From Cupriavidus necator N-1 (GTDB taxonomy: Bacteria > Pseudomonadota > Gammaproteobacteria > Burkholderiales > Burkholderiaceae): 64,000 nucleotides of DNA. Shown in pieces: positions 29,183 to 39,017 of this stretch (position 1 is its first letter; each line of letters starts with the position of its first letter). The translations under genes were made by a program, and so were the position numbers. The notes beneath the pieces were generated by a model. It ran no database searches. It was not told the origin of the DNA and saw nothing but the letters and a program-made list of their open reading frames with translations. The DNA lies in the NCBI RefSeq assembly GCF_000219215.1, contig NC_015726.1, forward strand, positions 3,410,001 through 3,474,000, in the 5' to 3' direction.

Positions 29183-30414
29183 GGCTTGCTCCCTGCGCTC
29201 TCCGTGCCCCTGGCCTGGGCGGGCGATGACGCGCCTGGCGCACCTGGCGCGCTGGCGGCGGCCGCACCTGCCGCGGGCTTCTGTCCGGGAACAGCCTCGA
29301 CGGCCTTGACCGGCGCGTCGGGCGTCAGCCGCAGCCCGCCGCTGACGACCACGCGCTCGCCGGCCTTCAGGCCGGAGCGGATCACCCAGTTGTCACCGGT
29401 CCACTGGCCCACGTCGACCACGCGCTGCTGGGCCTTGTTGTCCGCGCCGACCACCCACACCATCTGCCCGCGCGGGCCCTGGATGACGGCTTCCTGCGGC
29501 ACCGCCACGGCCTTGGTGCGCTCGGCGCCATGCAGCTTCACGCGCACGAACTGGCCGGGGCGCAGCGTGCCATCCGGATTGGCAACCTCGGCGCGGATCA
29601 TATAGGTGCCGGTCTCGGCACTGAACGAGGCATCGGCAAAGGTGATCTTGCCGTGATGCGGGAACTGGCTGCCATCGGCCATCACGATCACCACGTCAAA
29701 GGCGCCCTTGGGCGGGAACTTGAGCGCGCCGGATTCCTGCTCCGAGCGTGACGACAGCACCTCGTTCTCGGACAGGCTGAAGTTGACCCACATCGGGTCG
29801 AGCTTGGCCACGTAGGTCAGCAGGCTGTTCGACGGATCGATATAGCTGCCGACCTGCTTCTTGGCAAAGCTGGACACCCCGGTGACCGGTGACTTGATCG
29901 TGGTATAGCCCAGGTTCAGCCTGGCATTGGTGACATTGGCCCGGGCCCCCTCCACCGCGGCCGCGGCGGCCTGCTGCTTGCCAACGGCGTCGTCCAGGTC
30001 GCGCTGGCTCAGCGCATTGCGCTCGGCCAGCGGGCGCACCCGCGCCAGGTCGGCATTGGCGGTCTTGAGGCGCGCCATCTGCTGCGCCATTTCGGCGTTG
30101 GCCGCATCCAGCGCCGCGGCGAACGGCTTGGGATCCATCAGGAACATGGTCTCGCCGGCCTTGACCACCGCGCCCTCGGTATAGACGCGCCGGTCCAGGA
30201 AGCCATTGACGCGCGCGCGGATCTCTACCTGCTGCGAGCTCTGGGTCTGGCCGACGAAGTCATAGACGATCGGCACATCGCGCAGCGCCACCGTCATCGT
30301 GCCAACCTCGGCCGCGGGCGGTGCACTGGGCGCCGGTTTGTCCTTGCCGCAGGCGGCCAGCGTCATCGCGCAGACCAGCCAGAGCGCGCCGCGCCAATGG
30401 AAAGCAGTGTTCAC
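29179..30414 (-). CDS. RND efflux periplasmic adaptor (membrane fusion protein)
   Basis: 411-residue lipoprotein-type adaptor. Signal ending in lipobox (MTLAACGKD), the lipoyl half-motif VEIRARVNGFLDRRVYTEGAVVKAG, a coiled-coil hairpin (ANAEMAQQMARLKTANADLARVRPL), then the second lipoyl half and beta-barrel. The GTG at 30414 is preferred because GGGAGAGGGATCC precedes it; an ATG six codons upstream at 30432 is possible. A C-terminal Ala/Pro/Ser-rich tail follows the barrel. First gene of the pump operon. Confidence 0.92.
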   Translation of the reverse strand: MNTAFHWRGALWLVCAMTLAACGKDKPAPSAPPAAEVGTMTVALRDVPIVYDFVGQTQSSQQVEIRARVNGFLDRRVYTEGAVVKAGETMFLMDPKPFAAALDAANAEMAQQMARLKTANADLARVRPLAERNALSQRDLDDAVGKQQAAAAAVEGARANVTNARLNLGYTTIKSPVTGVSSFAKKQVGSYIDPSNSLLTYVAKLDPMWVNFSLSENEVLSSRSEQESGALKFPPKGAFDVVIVMADGSQFPHHGKITFADASFSAETGTYMIRAEVANPDGTLRPGQFVRVKLHGAERTKAVAVPQEAVIQGPRGQMVWVVGADNKAQQRVVDVGQWTGDNWVIRSGLKAGERVVVSGGLRLTPDAPVKAVEAVPGQKPAAGAAAASAPGAPGASSPAQARGTESAGSKP

Positions 30415-30633
30415 GGATCCCTCTCCCGCCATGGTTATGCACGCGATTGCCGCGCGCGCACGCCGGCGACCTTCCGTCGTGCCGGACCGGTGGCCGCACT
30501 CGCCTCTTTACCGGCAGGGTAAGGCTCGGCCCTGCGGGCGCCAATTCAATTCTTTTGTAGGCGTCTTTACTGCTTTCGACTTGCTTTCGCCCGCACCCGC
30601 GCAGTTGCCCGCGCGGGCTGCCAGGGCCCTGGC

Positions 30634-33030
30634 TCAGCGGCGGAAGCCGCCATGGAAGCCGCCGCCGCGGAAACCACCGGCACGGCCGCCAAAGCCGCCA
30701 CCACCGCCGCGCCCCTGCCACTGCTGGGCCGTGCCCTGGAAGCGCTGCTGGCCTACCTCGCGCGCCTGGCGCTGCTGCTCCAGGCGTGTGGTGGCGTCGT
30801 TGCCGGACTGCACCGGCTGCCAGCCGCTGGGGGTGTGCTTCTGCCAGCCGTCGTCGGTGTGCTGGTACACCGAGCCGTCGTGGCCGGCATACACGTTGCC
30901 GTTGTTCCACACCACCGCATTGTTCTTGTCCGGATTGGCGACAAAACCACGGCTGCCGGCAGTGTGCTGGCCGGTCTGCGTATTGCCGGCAATGCCCGCT
31001 TCGGCCGCGCCGACGCGGCCGGTCTGCGCGTTGTAGCCCGCCGCCTGGCGGCCGGCGGCATAGTTGCCGGTGTAGGTGTTGCCGGCCACGCCGCCGCGCG
31101 CCGCGCCCTCGCGCCCGGTCGACGGATTGGCGAACGAGCCCTGGCGGCCCGCCGCATAGTTGCCGGAATAGGGATTGAACGCCGCACCGCGGCTGCCCTG
31201 GTAGCGCGCCCCGGTGGCCGGGTTGTAGCCGGCGCCGGCGGTGCCGCGCCATTCGGTGCCGGTCCAGGCGTTCCAGCCCTGGGCGTGGGTCACGGTGCCC
31301 TGGCCCCAGCGGCCGTAGAAATTGGCCTGGTTCACGTTGACGTAGTTCCAGTTGTACGCCCCGCCCCACAAATAAGGGCCCCAGTACGGCGACGCCGCCC
31401 CCCAGAACGCGCCCGCGGCGAAGCCGAAGGCAAAGCCCTCGGCCATGCCGATGCCAAAGCCGGCGCCGTAGCCATAGGTGGCCGGGTAGCCGTAGTAGAC
31501 CGCGCCCACATAGGGCGGATAGACATAGCCGGTGCCGTACACGACCGTGCCGTCGGCGCTGACCACCACGCCCATATAGCCAGGGGTGTAGCCCACCACC
31601 ACGGTCACCGGCGCGACCGAGTAGATGCGCACGTAGGTCACGTAGTAGACCGGCGAAGTCGGCGGGATGGTGTAGATCGCCGACGGCACCTCGGTGGCCA
31701 CATGCCACGGGCCGGACGGCGCCGGCGCCGTGAACCAGACGCCGTTGGCGACCGCGTAGTAGTGGCTGCTGTCGACCTCGATCACCGGGGTGCCGCTGTT
31801 GACCGCGTAGCTGAGCGAAGTGCCGGTGATCGGCGTGAAGCGCGGCGCGCCGTCATACGCCACCGCCAGGCTGGCCTTGCTGCGCGACACCGTGGCGGTC
31901 TGCGGGATGGCCGCGGCGATCTCGGCCTCACGTGCCTGCGGCGTGCCGGGCACCGAGACCAGCACATTGGCCTTGGGGTCGGTCGCCGGGATTCTGGCGA
32001 AGTCTGCCGGCAGCTGGCTGCCGGGCACGTACTCCCACGGCCCGGTCAGCATCGGCGCGCGGAACCAGCGGCCCGAGACCAGCACGTAATACTGGTTGGC
32101 GGCCGGATCGACAAAGACCGCATGGTCGGCGTTTGACATCGTCAGCAGGCCGACGCCGCTGACCGGCGTCATCTGCGGCGCGCCGCTGGTCATGACCAGC
32201 TCGGTCGGCTGCGTGGCAAAGAGAATCGCCGGCGCCCTGGCCGGCCGCTTGCCGTCGGCCGGCAGCATCGAATCGGGCTTCATGCCGGCCGCCGCCTTGG
32301 TGGCCGCGCTCTCCAGCGCCTTGGGCACGGTCGTCATCACTTCCCAGGCGCCGCCGGCCGATTCGGAGCGATACCAGTAGCCGGCCGCCTTCAGGTGCAG
32401 CTCGCCACCGGATTCGCGCAGCAGCAGCGCGCGGCTGTTCAGCGCCCGTTCGTACTGCGTGCCCGGCACGGCGCGCCAGGCCGGCTCGCCGTCGACCAGC
32501 ACCAGCAGTGTCGGCGTGGTGGCAAAAAGGATCTGGGGCACGTCGTTGCGCACCGCCACACGGCCAGCCTTGGCCAGTTGCTGCGATACCGCGTAGCTGG
32601 CCTGCAGCTGGTCCAGCGGCACCGTCAGCCCGTTGGCCGGCAGGCGCGAGACCAGCGCCTGGCGCACCCGATCGGCGGCGTCGGGCCGGGTCGGGACTTC
32701 GACGCTGTCCACCGTGATCCGGGTCAGCTGCACCAGCCCGGAGGGCTTGTCGATATCGCCGGTGGCCGAGAAATGCACCACACCGTAGGTCGGCGAACCC
32801 GATTTCTCGCCCACCGCCACCGCCGCGCGCCCGGACAGCCGGTTGCCGTCCCAGGTCTCGATCTGGGGCTGGTACAGCTCCACATGATCGGTGGCGGCGT
32901 CAAAATTGCGCGGCCAACTCAGGGCAGCCGCGGTTGGCCTGGACGGCGTGGCGGCCTGCGGGCTGAGCGGGGCGAATGCAAGCCACGCCGCGGCGATCAG
33001 GGCGCTGGTCTGCTTCAGGCGAAAAGACAT
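30634..33030 (-). CDS. Large exported Gly/Tyr/Trp-rich protein, function unknown
   Basis: 798-residue protein with a signal peptide (LIAAAWLAFAPLSPQA). The middle repeats a motif of about 25 residues around aromatic triplets (YYVLVSGRWFRAPMLTGPWEYV; YYAVANGVWFTAPAPSGPWHVA; GYWYRSESAGGAWEVM), and the C-terminal third has a Tyr/Gly membrane-like segment, then short repeats such as NPYSGNYAAGRQG and NTYTGNYAAGRQA, ending GGGGFGGRAGGFRGGGFHGGFRR. The YY-x-GxWF-x-GPW repeats resemble carbohydrate-binding folds, which is inference. It lies downstream of a divergent metallophosphoesterase gene. Surface location is likely. Confidence 0.75.
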   Translation of the reverse strand: MSFRLKQTSALIAAAWLAFAPLSPQAATPSRPTAAALSWPRNFDAATDHVELYQPQIETWDGNRLSGRAAVAVGEKSGSPTYGVVHFSATGDIDKPSGLVQLTRITVDSVEVPTRPDAADRVRQALVSRLPANGLTVPLDQLQASYAVSQQLAKAGRVAVRNDVPQILFATTPTLLVLVDGEPAWRAVPGTQYERALNSRALLLRESGGELHLKAAGYWYRSESAGGAWEVMTTVPKALESAATKAAAGMKPDSMLPADGKRPARAPAILFATQPTELVMTSGAPQMTPVSGVGLLTMSNADHAVFVDPAANQYYVLVSGRWFRAPMLTGPWEYVPGSQLPADFARIPATDPKANVLVSVPGTPQAREAEIAAAIPQTATVSRSKASLAVAYDGAPRFTPITGTSLSYAVNSGTPVIEVDSSHYYAVANGVWFTAPAPSGPWHVATEVPSAIYTIPPTSPVYYVTYVRIYSVAPVTVVVGYTPGYMGVVVSADGTVVYGTGYVYPPYVGAVYYGYPATYGYGAGFGIGMAEGFAFGFAAGAFWGAASPYWGPYLWGGAYNWNYVNVNQANFYGRWGQGTVTHAQGWNAWTGTEWRGTAGAGYNPATGARYQGSRGAAFNPYSGNYAAGRQGSFANPSTGREGAARGGVAGNTYTGNYAAGRQAAGYNAQTGRVGAAEAGIAGNTQTGQHTAGSRGFVANPDKNNAVVWNNGNVYAGHDGSVYQHTDDGWQKHTPSGWQPVQSGNDATTRLEQQRQAREVGQQRFQGTAQQWQGRGGGGGFGGRAGGFRGGGFHGGFRR

Positions 33031-33378
33031 GGGTTTCTCCGGGAGGAAGCTGCCTGCGCCGGCGGGCCGGCACCACGGGCACGATGCAGCACAACAGGCG
33101 ACCCCTCCCGCGAATCTAAATTAGGCCGCAAAGGCGAACAATCTGATTTGAAAACATTCAGGATCTGCCAGAAAAAAGACAGATCAGCCGGCCTCGACAG
33201 CGGCCTTCGTACAAGAAGGAGTCGGGGCGGCGCGCCGCCATGTCAAGCCGCAACGCGCCGTTGCGACGCGCGCAGGCGAGGCGGGTGTGCATCTTGCTTG
33301 GCCTGATGCCACCCCATCGCCCCTTGAAGCCGCCCCCCGCGGCCTCATCTTCAAAGACTCCCCCCTGGCCCCGCCCCC
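33031..33378. other. Divergent intergenic region of 348 bp
   Basis: No convincing ORF. It is AT-richer near 33110-33170 (GAATCTAAATTAGG, GATTTGAAAACATTC) and should contain the promoters of both divergent genes; no clear -35/-10 pair can be assigned by eye. Confidence 0.4.
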
Positions 33379-34527
33379 ATGCCTCCACGCACCACCATCC
33401 TGACCGCCGCCCTCGTGACAGCCCTGCTGCACGGCTATATCGGGCTGCGCCTGCTGCCGGCGATGCCGGTGCCGATGGCGGTCAAGGCATTGGCCGTCGC
33501 CTGGCTGGCCCTGTCCTGCGCCCTGCTGCCGGCCGGGCTGCTGGCGCGGCGCGTCAGCCAGCCCTGGTCGGACCTGGTTTCGTGGATCGGCATGCTGGCA
33601 ATGGGATTCTTCTCATCCCTGCTGGTGCTGACGCTGGTACGCGACGTGGCACTGGCCGCCGCCTGGCCGGCGGAACGGCTCCTCGGCTGGCACGCGCCCG
33701 GCCTGTCCGCGGGCAGTGCCGCGGCGGTGCCGCTGCTGGCGCTGCTGGTCACGCTGGCCGGCTATATCAATGCCCGCCGGCTGGCACGCGTGGTCGAAGT
33801 CGACGTGCCCGTGGCCGGCCTGCCTGACGCCCTGCACGGTTTCACCATCGCCCAGATCAGCGATATCCATGTCGGGCCCACCATCAAGCGGCCCTACCTC
33901 GACCGCATCGTCGACCGCGTCAACAGCCTGCAGGCCGACGCCGTCGCCATCACCGGCGACCTGGTCGACGGCACCGTGCGCGAACTGTCCGCCCACACCG
34001 CGCCGCTGGCCCGGCTGCAGGCGCGCCACGGCACCTACTTCGTCACCGGCAACCATGAGTACTACTCCGGCGCGGAACCGTGGATCATTGAGCTGCGCCG
34101 CCTGGGCGTGCGCGTGCTGATGAACGAACACGTGGTGCTGCAGCACGACGGCGACGCGCTGGTACTCGGCGGCGTGACCGACTACTCCGCCGGCCGCTTC
34201 CACGAAAGCCACCGCAGCGACCCGCACCGCGCCATCGCCGGCGCCCCGGCACACGCCGGCGCGCGCGTGCTGCTGGCCCACCAGCCACGCACCGCTGCCG
34301 CCGCGGCGGAAGCAGGTTTCGACCTGCAGTTGTCCGGCCATACCCACGGCGGCCAGTTCTGGCCGTGGAACCTGTTCGTGCCGATGCAGCAGCCATACAC
34401 CGCCGGACTGGTGCGGCATGGCTCGCTGTGGATTTATATCAGCCGTGGCACCGGGTATTGGGGGCCGCCGAAGCGGTTTGGGGCGCCGTCGGAGATTACG
34501 CGGGTGAGGCTGGTGAAAGCGGGCTAA
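33379..34527 (+). CDS. Membrane-anchored calcineurin-type metallophosphoesterase
   Basis: 382-residue protein. About four N-terminal membrane helices (residues 8-135) precede a metallophosphoesterase domain with the full metal-binding set: QISDIHVG, ITGDLVDG, VTGNHEYYSG, and LLAHQP with SGHTHGGQFWPW. This is the YkuE/YaeI-like arrangement, whose members act on UDP-sugars, lipid A intermediates or phospholipids; which of these applies is unknown. A terminator follows. Confidence 0.9.
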   Translation: MPPRTTILTAALVTALLHGYIGLRLLPAMPVPMAVKALAVAWLALSCALLPAGLLARRVSQPWSDLVSWIGMLAMGFFSSLLVLTLVRDVALAAAWPAERLLGWHAPGLSAGSAAAVPLLALLVTLAGYINARRLARVVEVDVPVAGLPDALHGFTIAQISDIHVGPTIKRPYLDRIVDRVNSLQADAVAITGDLVDGTVRELSAHTAPLARLQARHGTYFVTGNHEYYSGAEPWIIELRRLGVRVLMNEHVVLQHDGDALVLGGVTDYSAGRFHESHRSDPHRAIAGAPAHAGARVLLAHQPRTAAAAAEAGFDLQLSGHTHGGQFWPWNLFVPMQQPYTAGLVRHGSLWIYISRGTGYWGPPKRFGAPSEITRVRLVKAG

Positions 34528-34572
34528 GAGATTGCCGTAGAAGGCCGAAGAATAGTCGCAGGCATGGTGCAG

Positions 34573-34611
34573 CAAAAAGCCCCGACTCAAATTGAGCGGG
34601 GCTTTTTGTTT
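34573..34611 (+). terminator. Rho-independent terminator
   Basis: AAAAAGCCCCG and CGGGGCTTTTTG arms around ACTCAAATTGAG, 46 bp after the metallophosphoesterase stop. Confidence 0.9.
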
Positions 34612-34731
34612 TGGCGACGGTCAGTGCTGCTTTCCTTGCAAGTCCATCGCACTGAATGCCTTTTGTGCAAAGTCTGTGATTTGTCGTTTGCACGAAAGCG
34701 CGAACGACGAATTAACTCCGCTACACAACGC

Positions 34732-36399
34732 TCACCGCACAATCGGCTTATACCGAATCCGCTTGGGCTTGGCCCCTTCCTCACCCAGCCGCCGCTTCTT
34801 GTCCGCCTCATATTCCTGGTAGTTGCCCGGGAAGAACTCCACATGCGAGTCCCCCTCGAACGCCAGGATATGCGTAGCAATCCGGTCCAGGAACCAGCGA
34901 TCGTGCGAGATCACCATCACGCAGCCCGCGAATTCCAGCAGCGCGTCTTCCAGCGCCCGCAGCGTTTCCACGTCAAGGTCGTTGGACGGCTCATCCAGCA
35001 GCAGCACATTGCCGCCGGCGATCAGGGTCTTGGCCATGTGCAGGCGGCCGCGTTCGCCGCCCGACAGCGTGCCGACCTGCTTCTGCTGGTCGCCACCCTT
35101 GAAGTTGAAGCGGCCTATATAGGCGCGCGACGGCGTTTCGTACCTGCCCACCGTCAGGATGTCGGAGCCGCCCGAGATCTCTTCGAACACGGTCTTGGTG
35201 CCGTCGAGCGCGTCGCGGCTCTGGTCGACAAAGGCCATCTTCACGGTCGGCCCGATCTTGATCTCGCCGCTGTCGGGCTGTTCCTTGCCGGTCAGCATGC
35301 GGAAGAAGGTCGACTTGCCGGCGCCGTTCGGGCCGATGATGCCGACGATGGCGCCCGGCGGCACCTTGAAGCTGAGGTTGTCGATCAGCAGGCGGTCGCC
35401 GTAGCCCTTGCTCACGCCTTCGAACTCGATCACCTCGTTGCCCAGGCGCTCACCCACCGGGATGAAGATTTCCTGGGTTTCGTTGCGCTTCTGGTAGTCC
35501 TGGCTGTTGAGCTCGTCAAAGCGGGCCAGACGTGCCTTGGACTTGGCCTGGCGGCCCTTCGGGTTCTGGCGCACCCACTCCAGTTCCTTGTGCAGCGCCT
35601 TCTGGCGGGCCGATTCGCTGGCCTCTTCCTGCTTCAGGCGCGCTTCCTTCTGGTCCAGCCACGAGCTGTAGTTGCCCTTCCAGGGAATGCCCTGGCCGCG
35701 GTCCAGTTCCAGGATCCATTCGGCAGCGTTGTCGAGGAAGTAGCGGTCGTGGGTCACGGCCACCACGGTGCCCGGGAAGCGCGTCAGGAATTGTTCCAGC
35801 CATTCCACCGATTCCGCATCCAGGTGGTTGGTCGGCTCGTCCAGCAGCAGCATGTCGGGGCGCGACAGCAAGAGGCGGCACAGCGCCACGCGGCGCTTTT
35901 CACCGCCGGAGAGATGCTCGATCCTGGCGTCCCACGGCGGCAGGCGCAGCGCGTCGGCGGCGATTTCCAGCTGCAGTTCGACGTTGTTGCCATCGCTGGC
36001 GGCCAGGATGGCTTCGTACTTGGCCTGGTCGGCGGCCAGCGCGTCGAAGTCGGCGTCCGGCTCGGCATAGGCCGCGTAGATCTCGTCAAGCTTCTTGCGC
36101 GCCTCGAACACGCCGCCCAGCGCCTCTTCCACCGACTCGCGCACGGTCTGCTCGGGGTTGAGCTGCGGTTCCTGCGGCAGGTAGCCGATGTTCAGGTTGG
36201 GCATCGGCGTGGCTTCGCCCTCGATTTCCTTGTCGAGGCCGGCCATGATCTTGAGTACCGTGGACTTTCCCGAGCCGTTCAGGCCCAGCACGCCGATCTT
36301 GGCGCCGGGGAAGAACGACAGCGAGATGTCCTTCAGGATGTGACGCTTGGGCGGGACGATCTTGCCCACGCGGTTCATGGTGAAAACGTACTGTGCCAT
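34732..36399 (-). CDS. ettA: Energy-dependent translational throttle protein EttA (ABC-F)
   Basis: ABC-F ATPase of 555 residues, the same length as E. coli EttA, which binds the ribosomal E site and gates entry into elongation according to ADP/ATP. Two ABC cassettes: [11 protein letters not shown] and [16 protein letters not shown] in the first, [11 protein letters not shown] and [15 protein letters not shown] in the second, joined by the charged linker [23 protein letters not shown]. It has no membrane segments. ATG at 36399. Confidence 0.96.
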   Translation of the reverse strand: MAQYVFTMNRVGKIVPPKRHILKDISLSFFPGAKIGVLGLNGSGKSTVLKIMAGLDKEIEGEATPMPNLNIGYLPQEPQLNPEQTVRESVEEALGGVFEARKKLDEIYAAYAEPDADFDALAADQAKYEAILAASDGNNVELQLEIAADALRLPPWDARIEHLSGGEKRRVALCRLLLSRPDMLLLDEPTNHLDAESVEWLEQFLTRFPGTVVAVTHDRYFLDNAAEWILELDRGQGIPWKGNYSSWLDQKEARLKQEEASESARQKALHKELEWVRQNPKGRQAKSKARLARFDELNSQDYQKRNETQEIFIPVGERLGNEVIEFEGVSKGYGDRLLIDNLSFKVPPGAIVGIIGPNGAGKSTFFRMLTGKEQPDSGEIKIGPTVKMAFVDQSRDALDGTKTVFEEISGGSDILTVGRYETPSRAYIGRFNFKGGDQQKQVGTLSGGERGRLHMAKTLIAGGNVLLLDEPSNDLDVETLRALEDALLEFAGCVMVISHDRWFLDRIATHILAFEGDSHVEFFPGNYQEYEADKKRRLGEEGAKPKRIRYKPIVR

Positions 36400-36537
36400 G
36401 GGTGCGTGTTGGAGGGTTGTTCGGGAATGGCGGGAGTGTATCAGGCAGGCGCGGCGCGCTGAGGCGCTCCTGCTCGATTCCGCCCTGGCCGGTACAATGA
36501 CAGCTTCGATTTTTCGCCGATTTCCCGAGCCATCGCC

Positions 36538-36762
36538 ATGAGCAAACCCGCCCTGACCCTGAAGTTCAAGTGCAAGAAATGCACCAAACCCGTCACGCTG
36601 TACCTGCAGAAGACGTCGGCCTGCTCGCACATCACCCCGTACCAGGGCTTCTGCAAGTGCGGCGAGATGATGCGCCACGCCACCGGCGACAAGGACGCAG
36701 TCGAGTCCTTCGTCAACTCGCTGGACAACAGCTGGATGCACCACCATCACCACCACCACTGA
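36538..36762 (+). CDS. Small cysteine-rich protein with natural C-terminal heptahistidine
   Basis: 74-residue protein. Four cysteines in two pairs (KCKKC at 11-15 and CKC near 39-41, plus a further Cys) suggest a zinc ribbon. The C-terminus is MHHHHHHH followed by TGA, encoded by mixed CAC and CAT codons. It starts 139 bp from the divergent ettA ATG and ends 13 bp before the YgjP-type gene, with which it probably forms an operon. A role in metal binding is inferred; no family is recognised. Confidence 0.75.
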   Translation: MSKPALTLKFKCKKCTKPVTLYLQKTSACSHITPYQGFCKCGEMMRHATGDKDAVESFVNSLDNSWMHHHHHHH

Positions 36763-36775
36763 GCAGGCCACTGCC

Positions 36776-37345
36776 GTGAGTGAAACCTGGCGCCCCGCCG
36801 GCAAGGACCCGACGCGCTTCCTGGGCGGCTACCCGCCCGGCGTGCTGGAGCAGGTGCGCGAGCTGATCGCCGCCGGCCGGCTCGGGGACCATATCGCCCG
36901 GCGCTACCCCGGGCGCCATACCGTGCAGACCGACCGCGCGCTGTACGAGTACACCACGGACATCAAGCAGGAGTATCTGCGCAGCGCGCCGCCGCTGCAC
37001 AAGGTCGGCTTCGATGCGCGCCTCGATTCGGCCCAGCGTGCGCTGGGCCTGCACACCGCGATCTCGCGCGTGCAGGGCGGCAAGCTCAAGGCAAAGAAGG
37101 AAATCCGCGTGGCGTCGCTATTCAAAGAGGCGCCGCCGGAATTCCTGCGCATGATCGTCGTGCACGAGCTCGCCCACCTGAAGCAGAGCGATCACGACAA
37201 GGCCTTCTACCGGCTCTGTGAACACATGGAGCCGCGCTACCACCAGCTGGAATTCGACACCCGCCTGTGGCTGGCGTGGCGCGAACTGGACAAGGCGGGG
37301 ACGGCGGCCGCCCCCGCCCCGGCAATTACTCAGTCGCAGGCGTAG
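36776..37345 (+). CDS. YgjP-type zinc metallopeptidase (DUF45/SprT-like)
   Basis: 189-residue cytoplasmic protein with the zinc signature [31 protein letters not shown] supplies two histidines and a catalytic glutamate, and a third ligand lies downstream (DHDKAFY). This matches the M48-related YgjP family. It starts at GTG, 13 bp after the His-tailed gene. Its stop overlaps the convergent GH114-type gene by 16 bp. Confidence 0.85.
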   Translation: MSETWRPAGKDPTRFLGGYPPGVLEQVRELIAAGRLGDHIARRYPGRHTVQTDRALYEYTTDIKQEYLRSAPPLHKVGFDARLDSAQRALGLHTAISRVQGGKLKAKKEIRVASLFKEAPPEFLRMIVVHELAHLKQSDHDKAFYRLCEHMEPRYHQLEFDTRLWLAWRELDKAGTAAAPAPAITQSQA

Positions 37346-38226
37346 CGCGAGCTGCCGTCCAGGTTGGCCGGCATCACCAGCGTGCGCAGGTTCGCTGCCC
37401 TGGCCGCGGCACACAGCGCATTGCGCTGGGACACGGTCTTGTACCTCGACTTGTACTCAATGTTGAAGACCGCCTTGCCCTGGCCGGTGAACGCCGAATA
37501 GGCGCCGCACTCCTGGTACTGGAAACACTGCTCGTTGACGGCGAAATCAAAGTCCGCCGCCAGCTGCCCGACCTGGTCGATATCGTTTTTCAGGCCGATG
37601 GCAAGGCCGCGCGCATGCGCCTCGGTCGCCAGGAAGCGGTTGTAGTCCAGCTGCGTGTCGGCCGTCAGCGGCAGACCCGTGCTGTTGGTATAGCCGTCGA
37701 CATTGTCCGCATCCACGCCATCGCAGCGCTTGGACACGGCCAGGTTCATGCGCGCCTGCATGATCCGGCGCACGTTGGCCGAGCGCGTATCCACCCAGCG
37801 CTCGCCGGCCCAGCCCGACAGCGGGCTGCCCAGATCGCTCGCGGTGAACTGGCTGTAGTCCGGACGCCAGTCTTCTGCGCTGCCGGCCGAGAAATAGCAG
37901 ACCACGCGCTGGCCCTTGGCGTGCAGCGCGTCGATGGTGGCCTGCGGCGTGTCGAACAGGTCGAAGTTGTACATCACGACCGGGTAGCTGGTATTGAGCT
38001 TGCCGGTGAGCTGGATCTGCCAGGTGTCGGTGATCGCGGGCATCCAGCGCGTGGTTGTGCTGGTGACGGTGGTAGCCGTGGTGCCGTACTTTGTGGCTTC
38101 CGTTGCCGTTGCTGCGGCCGGCGACGCCATCTCCGTCGCGTCCCCGTCCCCGCCGCAGCCGCCCAGCGCCATTGACAGCGCAACAGACAGCATGGCCCCC
38201 GCCATGGCTGCATATTTGCCGTGCAT
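37330..38226 (-). CDS. GH114-type endo-alpha-1,4-polygalactosaminidase lipoprotein
   Basis: 298-residue lipoprotein. The lipobox is MALGGCGGD, followed by a Thr/Ala-rich linker, then a TIM-barrel-like domain with WQIQLTGKLNTSYPVVMYNFDLFD, VVCYFSAGSAEDWRPD and the acidic block CDGVDADNVDGYTNSTG, which fits the catalytic acid region of family GH114 (endo-alpha-1,4-polygalactosaminidase). Exopolysaccharide processing, as for Pel-like galactosaminoglycan, is inferred. ATG at 38226; GAAATCATGC region upstream has GGAAGGGGGAAATC. Confidence 0.85.
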   Translation of the reverse strand: MHGKYAAMAGAMLSVALSMALGGCGGDGDATEMASPAAATATEATKYGTTATTVTSTTTRWMPAITDTWQIQLTGKLNTSYPVVMYNFDLFDTPQATIDALHAKGQRVVCYFSAGSAEDWRPDYSQFTASDLGSPLSGWAGERWVDTRSANVRRIMQARMNLAVSKRCDGVDADNVDGYTNSTGLPLTADTQLDYNRFLATEAHARGLAIGLKNDIDQVGQLAADFDFAVNEQCFQYQECGAYSAFTGQGKAVFNIEYKSRYKTVSQRNALCAAARAANLRTLVMPANLDGSSRYACD

Positions 38227-38558
38227 GATTTCCCCCTTCCTTGTCGTAAACCCCGTTGAAAAGCAATCGGCCCATGTTGTCCCCGCCCTGCAGCGGCGGG
38301 CCTGCCGCTGGGGTTTATGCAATGTAGCGGATTGGTACCATGGTTTGGAATGCCCATGCGCCCGTTGTTCGTGCGGCGAAACACATGATGCGCTTGACGC
38401 AACGCTGAGGCAGTCGGAGGCCTGCTTTAGTGCGTTTTGTTTGTTGGGGTTGGTGAAGGCGCAGCTGGAGAGTTTGTTGGCAGAGGATTCAGCCGCTTGA
38501 TCCGGACGCCTTCGGTTGACGACGCATTGCGTCGTCAACCTGAGCAAGCTTGTAATGC
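38227..38558. other. Intergenic region of 332 bp with a perfect dyad
   Basis: No credible ORF. It holds the 13-bp perfect inverted repeat GGTTGACGACGCA (38514-38526) and TGCGTCGTCAACC (38528-38540), 18 bp after the DUF2846 gene stop. That is the right place for a terminator hairpin, but no T tract follows, so a protein-binding site is also possible. Confidence 0.5.
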
Positions 38559-39017
38559 TTACTTTGCCGCAGCCTTCACCTGATCACCGGTATAGCTCAG
38601 CGACGCCAGCTCTTCCTTCGCCTTCTCAGGCGTTTCCAGCTCCAGCACCACGCGGCCCACCATCAGCCCCAGCGACGGGGAGCTGCGCACGTACTTCGTC
38701 TCGCCGGCATCCAGCATGAAGCTGAGCGTCTTCTCGGTTTCGGTCGAAGCCGCCGCGACATACTTGCCAGCCGTGCGGTCCACGAAGAAGAAACCGCCGG
38801 GCTTGGATTCGCCCACGACCTGGCTATTCAGGCGAATATCTGGCTGGATGGCCGCCCCGAACATCGACGCCGAACGCAGGAAATAGATCCGGCCCTCGCC
38901 CGGCTTCAGCGTGGGCATCGATGCCGCCATCTCGGCGTGCTTCACGCCCGAAGCGCATCCCGCCAGCAGCGACGACACCGCCAGTCCGGCGATCAGCATG
39001 CGCGCAATCCGTTTCAT
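38559..39017 (-). CDS. DUF2846-type lipoprotein
   Basis: 152-residue lipoprotein with lipobox SLLAGCASG. The mature part (GEGRIYFLRSASMFGAAIQPDIRLN, then GKYVAAASTETEKTLSF) matches the small beta-sandwich DUF2846 family, which is widespread and uncharacterised. ATG at 39017 overlaps the upstream lipoprotein gene by 4 bases. Confidence 0.82.
   Translation of the reverse strand: MKRIARMLIAGLAVSSLLAGCASGVKHAEMAASMPTLKPGEGRIYFLRSASMFGAAIQPDIRLNSQVVGESKPGGFFFVDRTAGKYVAAASTETEKTLSFMLDAGETKYVRSSPSLGLMVGRVVLELETPEKAKEELASLSYTGDQVKAAAK

Noticed and set aside
36741..36762. Poly-His tail as a vector or His-tag contamination
   Set aside because: Flanking DNA is continuous GC-rich chromosome with mixed CAC and CAT codons, and the next gene begins 13 bp later; no vector sequence is seen.
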